From assembly GCF_002954775.1 (NCBI RefSeq), contig NZ_PJME01000004.1, positions 372,001 to 436,000 of the forward strand: a stretch of 64,000 nt of DNA, written 5' to 3'. The notes below the pieces were generated by a model. The model saw only the letters and a list, made by a program, of their open reading frames with translations. It had not been told where the DNA came from and made no database searches. Below are positions 8,910-17,192 of this stretch, piece by piece. Origin of the DNA: Streptomyces geranii. Its GTDB lineage: Bacteria; Actinomycetota; Actinomycetes; Streptomycetales; Streptomycetaceae. A program made the translations under genes and the position numbers. The stretch's first letter is position 1; each line of letters opens with the position of its first letter.

Positions 8910-10475
8910 TCAGCTGCCGTCGATGGTCACGCCGGTCCAGTCGATGTGGGCCGGGTTCTTGGGCAGGTCGGAGATGGACTTGCTCTTGGCGATGAGGTTG
9001 GGCGAGGAGTACGTGAACACCAGCGCCTTGCTCTCCAGTCCGGCCCGGGTCGCTGCCTGAAGGGTCTTGGCGTAGTCCGGCGAGTCCAACGGGGTCTGGC
9101 GGACCTTGGCGATGGCCGCCTCGAAACCGGCCGGCTCGTACGGCGAGCTGAGGTTGAGCGGGCCGTTCGGGCCGAAGTGCGCGGTGAGGGTCTGCGCGGC
9201 GGAGTCCCGGCCGGTGGTGCCGTACAGGGAGAAGACCAGGCTCTTGGCGAAGAACGGCGTCGCCCAGTTCTTGTCGATCTTGATGGTGACGGTGATGCCG
9301 ACCTTCGCCAGCTGCGACTGGACGATCTCCGCCTGCGGGTCCTCCGCCGGGATGACCAGGTTCAGCTTGATGTCACCGGACTTGAAGCCGGCCTCGGCGA
9401 GGAGCTTCTTCGACTTCGCCGGGTCGTAGGCGTAGTTGTTCTCCGACTCCGGGTCGTAGGCCACATATCCCTTGGGGAAGGGCTGGTTGGTCACCGAGCC
9501 GTAGCCGAAGGTCAGCTTGTCGACGAACTCCTGACGGTCGATCGCGTAGCGGACCGCGTCGACCACCTTGTCGTTGTTGAACGGCGCCTTGTTGACGTTC
9601 AGGCTGAGGTTGGCGGCGTTGAAGCCGGGCTGGACGAAGACGTCGAGGCCGGCCTTCTTGGCGGCGTCGGCCTGACCGGGCGCGATGTCGGCGAAGTTGT
9701 AGACGCCGGTCTGGAGTCCGGAGACGACCGTGGAGGCGTCGGGGGCCGAGGTCAGCTCGACGTTGTCGATGTGGATGTTCTTGGCGTCCCAGTAGTCCGG
9801 GTTCTTCTTCAGGACGGCCTTGGTGCCGGGCACGAGCTGCGTGACGACGAACGGGCCCGCGCCGACCGGGTTCTGGTCCAGCTTCTCCGGCGACTCGGCC
9901 GCCTTCGGGCTGGCGATCTGGAGCACGCGCTCACCGAGCAACTGGGGGATCTGGTAGTCGACTTGGCTGAGGTGGAGCACCGCGTCCAGGCCGTTGGCGT
10001 CCACCGACTTGATGGAGGTGAGGTCGCCGAAGAGCGCCGAGTTCTTCTGCTTCTGCGCCCGCTCGATGGCGGCCTTCACGGCAGCAGCGTCGACCGGCTC
10101 GCCGTCGCTGAACTTCAGCCCGGACCGCAGGTGGAAGGTGATCTGGTCGCCCTTGGCGTTGTACTCCCAGCTCTTCGCCAGGTCCGGGACAGCCTTGCCC
10201 TCCTCGTCCGTACGGGTCAACGAGGCGTAGACCAGAGCGAGTTCACGGAACTGCGCGCCACTGCCGCTGACTACCGGGTCCCAGTGGGTGGGGAAGTAGG
10301 AGGAGGTCCACTTCAGCCCGCCACCGGCGCTCGCGGCGGCGGTGTCTCCGCCGCAGGCGGCGAGAGCGGGAACGAGCAGGGTGGCGAGGGCGGTTCCCAG
10401 GGCGGCGGCACGCAGCCGGCCGGGGCGACGGGCCGGTCTCGGGAGGCGGGGCGTGGGCGTGAGTCGTCCGGACAT
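8910..10475 (-). CDS. peptide/nickel-type ABC substrate-binding lipoprotein
   Basis: 521 residues of the SBP family 5 (DppA/OppA/NikA). An Arg-rich start, a hydrophobic core and the lipobox LAAC (in ALAACGGD, Cys near residue 44) mark an exported lipoprotein. KWTSSYFPTHWDP, VYASLTRTDEEGK and ITFHLRSGLKFSDGEPVDA are typical family-5 blocks. The ATG at 10473-10475 was chosen because the upstream open-frame extension is low-complexity and because it is followed at once by a signal peptide. It is the first structural gene of the operon, 319 nt downstream of the leader peptide stop. Ligand unknown; the monooxygenases and leader suggest a sulfur-containing small molecule or metallophore-like compound (inference). 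Confidence 0.92.
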   Translation of the reverse strand: MSGRLTPTPRLPRPARRPGRLRAAALGTALATLLVPALAACGGDTAAASAGGGLKWTSSYFPTHWDPVVSGSGAQFRELALVYASLTRTDEEGKAVPDLAKSWEYNAKGDQITFHLRSGLKFSDGEPVDAAAVKAAIERAQKQKNSALFGDLTSIKSVDANGLDAVLHLSQVDYQIPQLLGERVLQIASPKAAESPEKLDQNPVGAGPFVVTQLVPGTKAVLKKNPDYWDAKNIHIDNVELTSAPDASTVVSGLQTGVYNFADIAPGQADAAKKAGLDVFVQPGFNAANLSLNVNKAPFNNDKVVDAVRYAIDRQEFVDKLTFGYGSVTNQPFPKGYVAYDPESENNYAYDPAKSKKLLAEAGFKSGDIKLNLVIPAEDPQAEIVQSQLAKVGITVTIKIDKNWATPFFAKSLVFSLYGTTGRDSAAQTLTAHFGPNGPLNLSSPYEPAGFEAAIAKVRQTPLDSPDYAKTLQAATRAGLESKALVFTYSSPNLIAKSKSISDLPKNPAHIDWTGVTIDGS

Positions 10476-10794
10476 CTCAGTTCTTTCTTCGAGGGTCCCG
10501 GCCCGTGGCAGGGCAGGGCTACGGGCTCGGGCACAGGGACGGATCCCGCCGCGTGGCACGTCGGCGCATGACCGGTCGGACATACGCCGGTGCGCTGCGG
10601 TGCGCACAGGGGCATGCCGGACTCGGGGCAAGAGGCGTCGGCGGGTTCGCGGAGGAGAGCCGGGAAGCGTGAGGAAGAGACGCGACGAGGCGCGAGGAGA
10701 AGGGCGCGAGATGACGGGCGCTGTGCGGTGGCGCGGCGGGAGGCCGGTGCCGGCGGGAGCGGTCAGGCGCCTGTGGGCCGTGGGCGGCTGTCGG
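10476..10794 (-). promoter_or_regulatory. long untranslated leader between leader peptide and transporter operon
   Basis: About 320 nt separate the leader peptide stop from the binding-protein start, with no credible gene on either strand. On the minus strand the RNA can fold locally, for example a 6-bp stem pairing 10501-10506 with 10521-10526. There is no run of U after any hairpin, so a classical intrinsic terminator is not visible. The arrangement (short Cys-containing ORF, long leader, sulfur-type operon) fits translation-dependent attenuation, possibly Rho-dependent. This is inference from layout. Confidence 0.45.
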
Positions 10795-10869
10795 TCAGCG
10801 ACAGAGAGCGCTGGAAGTGCGCCGCAGGTCCACGTAGCGGCACACCACACCGGGGTGCGTCGTAAGCAT
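10795..10869 (-). CDS. 24-residue sulfur-operon leader peptide
   Basis: The ATG at 10867-10869 opens a 24-codon frame (begins MLTTHPGVVC, ends RRTSSALCR then TGA). The core RYVDL followed by RR-x-x-S-A-L-C-R matches the 'putative leader peptide' family seen in Streptomyces upstream of sulfur-assimilation and monooxygenase/ABC operons, which carries an R-(H/Y)-V-D-L ... S-A-x-C-R pattern. Two Cys codons, the second just before the stop, would let ribosome stalling or release report cysteinyl-tRNA supply. The candidate -10 box ends 6-7 nt upstream of the ATG, so the transcript may be leaderless. Too short for standard gene callers. Confidence 0.75.
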   Translation of the reverse strand: MLTTHPGVVCRYVDLRRTSSALCR

Positions 10870-10875
10870 GGGCAC

Positions 10876-10905
10876 ATCCTGGGGCCGGTCGTGAGCGGCT
10901 GTCAA
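10876..10905 (-). promoter_or_regulatory. promoter of the transporter/monooxygenase operon
   Basis: Reading the minus strand, TTGACA (10900-10905) is followed after 18 nt by CAGGAT (10876-10881). That is a perfect -35 and a fair -10 for the principal sigma factor, placing +1 at or next to the leader peptide ATG. Confidence 0.6.
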
Positions 10906-10929
10906 TGGACACCTTTTGGTGTCTCATTG
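10903..10929. promoter_or_regulatory. inverted-repeat operator candidate overlapping the -35
   Basis: The core GACACC-TTTT-GGTGTC (10908-10923) is a perfect 6+4+6 inverted repeat. Outer arms CAATG and CATTG extend it with one extra base on the right side. It touches the -35 box of the operon promoter. A related sequence lies at the cupin promoter (12428-12449). The adjacent Rrf2 regulator is the obvious candidate ligand (inference). Confidence 0.55.
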
Positions 10930-10975
10930 GGCGGGACGGCGGCGCCGCACCCCGTGACCGCTGATCAGAGGCCTG

Positions 10976-11908
10976 TCAGGGCGCGGCGGGAGTACCGCGC
11001 CGGGTCGCCGGGTGTGTCACGGCCTCCTCGGGATGCAGCCACAGAGGCCCGTTCCCGGTCTCGACGCGCACGGCCTCCGAGGGCGGCCACGGACCGCGCG
11101 TCAGCAGCTCGCGCTCCGGTTCGGTGAGACTCCGGTACCGCGCGAGCGCCGCCGCCGGATCGAGCGGCGCCACCGGCGCGACCGAGACCCCGGGCGCCAA
11201 CTCGCCGACGGCGCGGGCGTATTCGCCGTACGACCGCCAACCGGGCACCGCACGCACCCCGCCCGCCGAACGCACCAGCACCGTCGGCAACGCGTACCGG
11301 TGCCCGCCGTCGGGGGTCTCCTTGGCGGCGCCGGGATGCGGCGACCCGGCACGCACGGAAAGCACCTCGGCGACCGGCCTACGCGCCTCGGCGTGATCGG
11401 CGCGCACCCGATCGCGTACCGCGTCCGACGCGGCGTCGACCGCCAGCCGCGCCAGGTCGAGCCCCGGCACACCGCGTACGGCGGACAGCGCGAGGTCGGC
11501 CGTATCGGCGGGCTCGCCGACGACGAAGACGGTCTCCCGCAGCCGCCGCAGCACCCGGTCGGCCACGTCGTCCCCCTGAGCCTCGGCGGCCTTGGCGACG
11601 AGCGAGGACGGCCATGAACTCGCTGCCACGCGGCGGAGGTTGGCCGCTCGCGGCGCGTGCGTGTGGCCGCTGATGTCCTCGACGTAGCGGGCGTACCAGG
11701 CCGTCTCGGCGGCCGGATCGGGTGCCGGGTCGTCGTCGTGGTCGTCGAACAGGACGCAGTACACGCGACGCCAGCGCACCCGGCCGGCCAGCGCGGCCCG
11801 CAGCCCGCGCAGCACGGGCTCGGCGCCCCAGGACCACGGACACAGCGGGTCGGTGTACTCGACCACCTCCACCTCGTCCGCCGACACCTCGTCCGGTACG
11901 GCCGTCAC
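10976..11908 (-). CDS. DsbA-family thioredoxin-fold protein (FrnE-like), single active-site Cys
   Basis: 310 residues from a GTG at 11908 that overlaps the Rrf2 stop (GTGA). The N-terminus has a thioredoxin-like strand followed by YTDPLCPWSWG, the motif position of DsbA/FrnE/2-hydroxychromene isomerase-like proteins. The second Cys of CxxC is replaced by Ser, leaving Cys23 as the only active-site thiol. ALPTVLVRS provides the cis-Pro loop, and a long helical insert follows the first strand. No signal peptide is seen, so it is probably cytoplasmic. With one active-site Cys it may act as a glutathione/mycothiol S-transferase-like or isomerase-like enzyme instead of a disulfide oxidase. It is co-transcribed with the Rrf2 regulator. 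Confidence 0.82.
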   Translation of the reverse strand: MTAVPDEVSADEVEVVEYTDPLCPWSWGAEPVLRGLRAALAGRVRWRRVYCVLFDDHDDDPAPDPAAETAWYARYVEDISGHTHAPRAANLRRVAASSWPSSLVAKAAEAQGDDVADRVLRRLRETVFVVGEPADTADLALSAVRGVPGLDLARLAVDAASDAVRDRVRADHAEARRPVAEVLSVRAGSPHPGAAKETPDGGHRYALPTVLVRSAGGVRAVPGWRSYGEYARAVGELAPGVSVAPVAPLDPAAALARYRSLTEPERELLTRGPWPPSEAVRVETGNGPLWLHPEEAVTHPATRRGTPAAP

Positions 11909-12339
11909 GCCGCTCCCTTCCGGCTCAACCGCCCGGCCACTCCGTCCGGCAGCAGCGCGGTCAGCGTCGTACCGCCGAGGATCGCGGCGGCCTCCGCCTC
12001 GATACGACGCCACACCTCGGGCAGGCCGGTGGCGGGACCGGGATAGTCCAGTCCGGACAGTGACTCGCCCCGCAGGGTGATCAGTTCACCGTCCACGGCA
12101 CGCGCCACGTCCAGCAGCGTGATCTCGTCTGCGGGGCGGCCGAGCCAGTAGCCGCCCTCGCAGCCGCGCTGGCTGCGCACCAGACCGGCCTTCCGCAGTT
12201 CGCCGACCACGGACTTCAGAAAACGGAACGGAACCTGCTGCGAGGAGGCGATGGCCTCGCACGTGAGGGGGCGGGCAGGATCGCGGGCGAGCTCCAGAAG
12301 GGCCCGCGTGGCGTAGTCCGCCTTCGCGGAGATATGCAT
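11905..12339 (-). CDS. Rrf2-family transcriptional regulator
   Basis: 144 residues. MHISAKADYATRALLELA and QQVPFRFLKSVVGELRKAGLV form the winged helix, and RSQRGCEGGYWLGRP is the Rrf2 RGxxGGY wing motif. The three clustered Cys that bind an Fe-S cluster in IscR/NsrR are absent; only isolated Cys residues remain, as in the CymR-type branch that senses cysteine status. ATG 12339 was chosen to match the family N-terminus; the longer open frame upstream is not conserved-looking. CATTAT lies 6 nt upstream, so a leaderless transcript is possible. Divergent from the cupin gene, and a likely regulator of both neighbouring promoters (inference). Confidence 0.9.
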   Translation of the reverse strand: MHISAKADYATRALLELARDPARPLTCEAIASSQQVPFRFLKSVVGELRKAGLVRSQRGCEGGYWLGRPADEITLLDVARAVDGELITLRGESLSGLDYPGPATGLPEVWRRIEAEAAAILGGTTLTALLPDGVAGRLSRKGAA

Positions 12340-12427
12340 GCGCACATAATGCCCGACGCGCGGCCCGAGGCGAGGCTCTCGGCGGCTCCCGCTCGAACAT
12401 TGCGGCAACATTGCCGCAGGTGAACCG

Positions 12428-12470
12428 CAATGGACACCTCTTGACATCCTTTTCGGGGCGGCTCTAGCGT
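12428..12470 (+). promoter_or_regulatory. cupin promoter with operator-like sequence
   Basis: TTGACA at 12441-12446 and TAGCGT at 12465-12470 (18-nt spacer) form a promoter whose +1 lies within a few bases of the ATG at 12478. Its upstream part, CAATGGACACCTCTTG (12428-12443), matches 15 of 16 bases of the arm and spacer of the inverted repeat at 10903-10918. Confidence 0.55.
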
Positions 12471-12477
12471 CCGACCC

Positions 12478-12984
12478 ATGAGCGAGCCGTTGACGACCCC
12501 CGGCGAGGGTTTCCACCCGCATCTCCACGACACCGCGACACCGCCGGGAACCCCCTTGCGCACCCGGCTGCACCACATCCGCGCCGACGCGCTCGACGGC
12601 GACACCGCCCAGACCGGAGGCATGCGCCGCTTCGCCGCCGTCAGCGGCCGGACGGTCGGCTCGGAGAAGCTGTGGATGGGCCAGACCCACGTCGCCCCCG
12701 CCACCTCCTCCTCCGACCACCACCACGGCGAGTCCGAGACCGCCATCTACATCGTCAGCGGCCACCCCGAGTTCGTCTTCGTCGACGACTCGGGCCCGCG
12801 GCCGGAGGAGATCCGGCTGCGCACCTCCCCGGGCGACTACATCTTCGTCCCGCCGTTCGTCCCGCACCGCGAGGAGAACCCGGACCCGGCGGCGGAGGCG
12901 GTCGTCGTGATCGCCCGCAGCACCCAGGAGGCGATCGTGGTCAACCTGCCACAGCTGTACGCCCTTCCGGCCGCGGAAGCCTGA
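12478..12984 (+). CDS. cupin-domain protein
   Basis: 168 residues with one cupin barrel. Motif 1 is spread over SSDHHHGESETAIYIVSG (His ligands and Glu) and motif 2 is GDYIFVPPFVPHREEN. A single mononuclear metal site is therefore expected. Single-domain cupins of this size are dioxygenases, isomerases or sensors; the substrate cannot be told. It is divergent from the Rrf2 gene, lies in the sulfur-type locus and shares promoter sequence with the transporter operon, so it probably acts on the same compound class. No Shine-Dalgarno sequence precedes the ATG, consistent with leaderless expression. Confidence 0.85.
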   Translation: MSEPLTTPGEGFHPHLHDTATPPGTPLRTRLHHIRADALDGDTAQTGGMRRFAAVSGRTVGSEKLWMGQTHVAPATSSSDHHHGESETAIYIVSGHPEFVFVDDSGPRPEEIRLRTSPGDYIFVPPFVPHREENPDPAAEAVVVIARSTQEAIVVNLPQLYALPAAEA

Positions 12985-13033
12985 CCCGCACGCACACCGA
13001 CCGGTCCGCTCGCGGGCCGATTCACGGGCTGGT

Positions 13034-16000
13034 TCACGGGCCGATATGGACGTACGGCGCCCACACGGCCGGTGAAGGGCGGTTCACGGCGCTCCTGAGC
13101 CGGCGCACCGCCGCGTGCAGCAGTTCCGCCGTGCCCGAGGTGCCGTCCCCGGCGGCCAGCGCCTCGTACACGTCCTTCGTGACCTGGGGTGCCACCGCGT
13201 CGTAGATGGGCCACAGGGTGGCGACGACGTGCCGGAAGCCGGCCAGCCGCAGCGAGGAGGCGAGATGGATCGCCTCGTCGGGCAGGGCCGCCCCGCCGGC
13301 CGCCGTCCGGCACGCGGAGAGGTACGCCAACTCGGCGCGGGCGGGCCGCAGTCGGGCCAGATCCAGCACCGTCAGCGGTTCGTCGGCCAACAGGAGGGCG
13401 TTGCGGGAGGGGTCGGCCAGGTCCTGGTGGCCGTGGCACGCGAAGTGCACCCACGAGTGACGGCCCAGTTCGTCGAGGACGCTGGTACGGGTGGCCCGGG
13501 GACCGGTGACGACGGTGGCGCGGGACCCGAACAGCCCCCGTAGCGCGTCCGTTTCGGGTTCCACCGCGAGACGGGGCGCCCCCGGTGTCTCGGGCACGGC
13601 CACGACGAGGACGCGTGGGTCCGGCGGTTCGGGCCGGGCGCGGGCGGTGATCAGGTCGCGGAGGGTGGGGGTGTAGGAGGAGACGACGTGGTCCAGGGCC
13701 GACTCGTCCGTCCCCGGGCGGAGCGCCGCGTGCAGCGGCAGGAACGCCAGCAGGCCGGTGGGGCACCACCACAGGCGCCGTACCGGGCCGACCGCCGCGA
13801 GCACCGGGCCGGTGACCGCAGTCCACAGCCACTCCAGCAGACCGGTGACCGTCAGATGGGCCCGCGTGACTGCCGCGAGGCCGACCGGCGGCGCGTCGAA
13901 GGTGTCGAAGACGTCGTTGAGGTGCTCCACCAGCCGCTCCGGGTCGAGACCGGGCAGCGGTACGACCCGCACCCGGCCGTCGCCGATCACCAGGGCGTCG
14001 CAGCGCAGCGCGCTCAGATTGACGACGACCACCGGCCCCTCGGCCGCCGCCACCGACAGTTCCGCGAACGAGCGGGGCTTCAGGAAGCCCTCGAAACCGG
14101 GCAACGACCGTACCTCGGCGACCAGTCGGTCCCACTGCCGGGCCGACGCGGTACGGTCGCCCGCGCCGGCCGGAGCGAGCCCGGCGAAGTCGTGGTCGAG
14201 CTGTACGTCGAGCGCGGCGCGGACCTCGGTGAGCCGGTCGACGAGGTCGGGGCGCACGGCGCGCAGGGCGGTGAGATCCTCCCGGGTGTCCAGGATCTGC
14301 GACCACAGGACGGACCTGCCCTGCTCCAGCAGTTCGACCGCCCGCTCGGGGCGGCCCACGGCGACGGCAGCGGCGGCGGCCACGGACGCGACGCCGGTCA
14401 GCTCGGTGAGCCTGCGCTCCTGGTCGGCGCGCGGAATGCCCCGCCAGGCCAGCAACGGCATGAGCAGCACGGCCTGTTCGAGGAAGACCAGCGCGGCCTC
14501 GGCGTCCCCCCGCTCCAGGGCGAGCGCACCCGCCTCGCGCGCGGCCTGGACCCGCACGGCGGCCGGGGAGACGGCCGACTCGGCGGCGGTGCCCAGGAGT
14601 CGCTCCGCGTCGGCCCGGTCCTGGGTGTCGCCCGTGTGCCGGGAGCGGGCGGCGAGGGCGCCCGCGAGGTTGATGAAGTGGGCGCTGCGGCGCGGGTCCG
14701 ACTCCGGTGTCGCCTCGACGGCCGCCCTCGCGTGGGCCACGGCGCCGTCGAGGTCGGCGAGCGAGGCGGTGACTGCGCCGCGCCGGGCCAGCACGCCGCC
14801 GAACGCCGAGAGATAGCGGTGCCGCCGGGCATGACCGGCGGGCAGCGCGGCGAGCGCCTGTTCCATGGCGGCGGCCGACCTGTCGATGTCGTCGGCGGCG
14901 CCGGAGAGTTCGTACCGCACGACGAGGGCCTTGGCGAGGTTGATGAACACCATGGGCCGCTCGGCGGCGGCGGGCCCGGTGTCCGCCGCGCGGCCCAGGA
15001 AGCCGATGGCCTCGTCGAGATCGGGGGCGTGCCCGCTCCTGCGGTAGCGGTACTCGAGTGCGTTGCCCAGGTTGAGGAGGGCGCGGATCGCCTCGGTGCT
15101 GCCCGGCGCGGCCAGCGCGTGGGCCTCGTGGTAGGCGGTGATCGCCCGGTCGAGGTCGGTGCCCGAGCCGGTCAGGTCGTAGCGGATCAGCAGCGGCACA
15201 CCGAGGTTGTTGAGGTCCCGGGCCGTCACCGGACCTGAGCCGACCGTACGGTCCGTCAGTTCCGACACCTCGATCGCCTCGTCGAGGTCGGCCGGATCGC
15301 CGGTGAGTTCGTAGCGCTGGAGCAGGATGTTGCCCAGCATGGTCCGCGCCTTGGCGGCGCCCGGCGTGCCCGGTACCGAGCGGGACGCCGCGTCCCGGAC
15401 GGCGGCGACGGCCTCCCGCAGATCGTCCGGGGAGCCGGTGTGCTGGTAGCGCTCCAGCAGGGCGTCACCGAGGTTCGACTGGGACCGCTCCCGGTCGCCG
15501 TGCTCCGGCGGGGTGAGCGAGGCCGCCTCCCGCACCAGGGCCACGGCCTCGTCGAGCACCTCGGGGGCGCCCGCGTGCCGGTGCCACATGAGGAGGGCGG
15601 TGGCGAGGTTGCCCAGCCAGTCGGGCCGCCCCGGATCGTCGGGGGTTGTCACGGCGACGGCGCGGCGTGTCCAGCGGACCCCCGCTTCGAGGTCGGCGAC
15701 GTCGCCCGTCCTGTCGTAGCGGTAGTAGTGACTGAGACCCAGCACGGACAGGGTCCGCGCCTCGACGGCGCCGCCGCTGCCGCCGGTGGGGCCGCCCGCC
15801 TCGTCGACGGCGCCGGTCAGCGCGTCGATGGCCTCGTCCAGATCGGTGACCGCGCCGGACACGTCGTACCTCTGGGACAGGGCGGAGCCGAGGTTCTCCA
15901 GACAGTACGCCCGCAACTCCGCGCCCGGCGGCACGAGTTGGACCGCGTGCCGGGCCGCCGCGACCGCCTCGTCGGCGGCGTCGGTGTCGCCGGTGAACCC

Positions 16001-17098
16001 GAGCCGCTGGTCCAGGAGCACACTGAGGAGGGTGTGCGGCAGGGCGCGCTGCGCGGGCAGTTCGGCGTCCGCGACGAGTACGGCCATCTCGCGCAGCGCC
16101 GTGATCGCCTCGGAGTTGTCCTCGACCGACAGCCGGGCGCCCGCGCGGGCGTGCAGCGTGCTGCCGAGCAGGAAGAGGGCGTACGCGCGCTCCAGGTCGG
16201 CCGCCGGATGGGCGGCCACGTCGAGGCGGGCGTGGTCGACGCGCTCGTCGATGTCCCGGTCCGCGGGCAGGTCCACGCTCAGCCGACGGGCGGTGAGACT
16301 CCGGGACAGCTCGGCGATGTGCCCGAAGTCGCCGCTGTCCGGGTCGAGTTCACGCAGCGCGGCGGTGGCCGCCCGGGCGAATGCGCTGCCTGCGGCGGAG
16401 GTGTCGTCCTCGACGGCCGCGGTGGCGAGCGCCTCGACGAGGAAGCTGTGCAGCGACCCCCGGAACTCGTCGCCGGGCACGCCGGAGCCGAGGGCCTCGT
16501 GGAGCAGCGCGAGGGCGTTCGCGAGATCGTCCGGGTCGCCCGTGCGGGCACCCCGCGTCGACACGTACCGGCCGAGCAGCCCCGTGGCCAACGGCCGCAT
16601 CCGGTCGCCGTCCTGCATCAGGTCACGGGCGAAGCCCATCGCCGCCACGGCCCGGTCGTGCGACACGCCGGACGCGTCCGGCCCGTCGTCGAGATGGGCG
16701 AACCACCACACCTGGGCCAGGGTGAAGAAGAGGTGGATGTAGCCGTCACGCCACTCGCCGTCGTCGTCGAAGTCCAGGGTCGTCTCCTCGCCCGCGACAG
16801 CCCCGTCGACGAGAAGGAGTACGTCGCCCAGCGCCCCCGGCAGCGCGTCGGGAGCACGCTCGCGCAACCGGTCGCCCGCCCGTACGGCGGCGCCCAGTTC
16901 CTCGGGACCGAGGCCCGCGTGGAAGCGGTACCAGTGGTACTTCGTCAGCGCGGCCAGGGAGTCGTCGTCCTCGGCACCGGGCCCGCCGCGCAGCGCCTCG
17001 GCCGTGACGACCGCCTCCGGTGAGGTGAGCGCCTCGTCGTCGCCCGCCTCGTACGCCTCGATACGCGCCCACAGCGCGGCCGTCCGCTGCTTCCCCAT
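13034..17098 (-). CDS. large TPR-CHAT caspase-like protease
   Basis: 1354 residues. The first ~950 are tandem tetratricopeptide-type helical repeats with a recurring L-x-NLG-x-AL...RY-x-x-x-G-x-x-x-DLDEA pattern. The last ~350 form a CHAT (caspase HetF-associated with TPR) peptidase domain: WVHFACHGHQDLAD supplies His1222 and AYLSACRTAAG supplies Cys1263, the expected dyad spaced 41 residues apart, so the enzyme looks intact. ATG 17098 has GGGGGAGG upstream. It faces away from the zinc-ribbon/membrane gene pair across a 94-bp divergent promoter region. CHAT proteins in bacteria act as signal-triggered proteases in conflict and cell-death pathways; the target here is unknown. Confidence 0.9.
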   Translation of the reverse strand: MGKQRTAALWARIEAYEAGDDEALTSPEAVVTAEALRGGPGAEDDDSLAALTKYHWYRFHAGLGPEELGAAVRAGDRLRERAPDALPGALGDVLLLVDGAVAGEETTLDFDDDGEWRDGYIHLFFTLAQVWWFAHLDDGPDASGVSHDRAVAAMGFARDLMQDGDRMRPLATGLLGRYVSTRGARTGDPDDLANALALLHEALGSGVPGDEFRGSLHSFLVEALATAAVEDDTSAAGSAFARAATAALRELDPDSGDFGHIAELSRSLTARRLSVDLPADRDIDERVDHARLDVAAHPAADLERAYALFLLGSTLHARAGARLSVEDNSEAITALREMAVLVADAELPAQRALPHTLLSVLLDQRLGFTGDTDAADEAVAAARHAVQLVPPGAELRAYCLENLGSALSQRYDVSGAVTDLDEAIDALTGAVDEAGGPTGGSGGAVEARTLSVLGLSHYYRYDRTGDVADLEAGVRWTRRAVAVTTPDDPGRPDWLGNLATALLMWHRHAGAPEVLDEAVALVREAASLTPPEHGDRERSQSNLGDALLERYQHTGSPDDLREAVAAVRDAASRSVPGTPGAAKARTMLGNILLQRYELTGDPADLDEAIEVSELTDRTVGSGPVTARDLNNLGVPLLIRYDLTGSGTDLDRAITAYHEAHALAAPGSTEAIRALLNLGNALEYRYRRSGHAPDLDEAIGFLGRAADTGPAAAERPMVFINLAKALVVRYELSGAADDIDRSAAAMEQALAALPAGHARRHRYLSAFGGVLARRGAVTASLADLDGAVAHARAAVEATPESDPRRSAHFINLAGALAARSRHTGDTQDRADAERLLGTAAESAVSPAAVRVQAAREAGALALERGDAEAALVFLEQAVLLMPLLAWRGIPRADQERRLTELTGVASVAAAAAVAVGRPERAVELLEQGRSVLWSQILDTREDLTALRAVRPDLVDRLTEVRAALDVQLDHDFAGLAPAGAGDRTASARQWDRLVAEVRSLPGFEGFLKPRSFAELSVAAAEGPVVVVNLSALRCDALVIGDGRVRVVPLPGLDPERLVEHLNDVFDTFDAPPVGLAAVTRAHLTVTGLLEWLWTAVTGPVLAAVGPVRRLWWCPTGLLAFLPLHAALRPGTDESALDHVVSSYTPTLRDLITARARPEPPDPRVLVVAVPETPGAPRLAVEPETDALRGLFGSRATVVTGPRATRTSVLDELGRHSWVHFACHGHQDLADPSRNALLLADEPLTVLDLARLRPARAELAYLSACRTAAGGAALPDEAIHLASSLRLAGFRHVVATLWPIYDAVAPQVTKDVYEALAAGDGTSGTAELLHAAVRRLRSAVNRPSPAVWAPYVHIGP

Positions 17099-17192
17099 CA
17101 CAGGCCTCCCCCGCCCGGCGACACCCCGCACACCCCGCACTCAATGTACGGGGCTGGACGCGGACCGTGACGGCTTGATACCTCAAAGGGTC

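Noticed and set aside
8910..10877. N-terminal extension of the binding protein up to 10877
   Set aside because: The extra 134 residues are low-complexity, precede a proper lipoprotein signal at 10475, and overlap the leader peptide in another frame.
15440..17023. 527-codon plus-strand frame opposite the TPR-CHAT gene
   Set aside because: Antisense to tetratricopeptide repeats with intact motifs; composition (VG/RR-rich) is that of a shadow frame.
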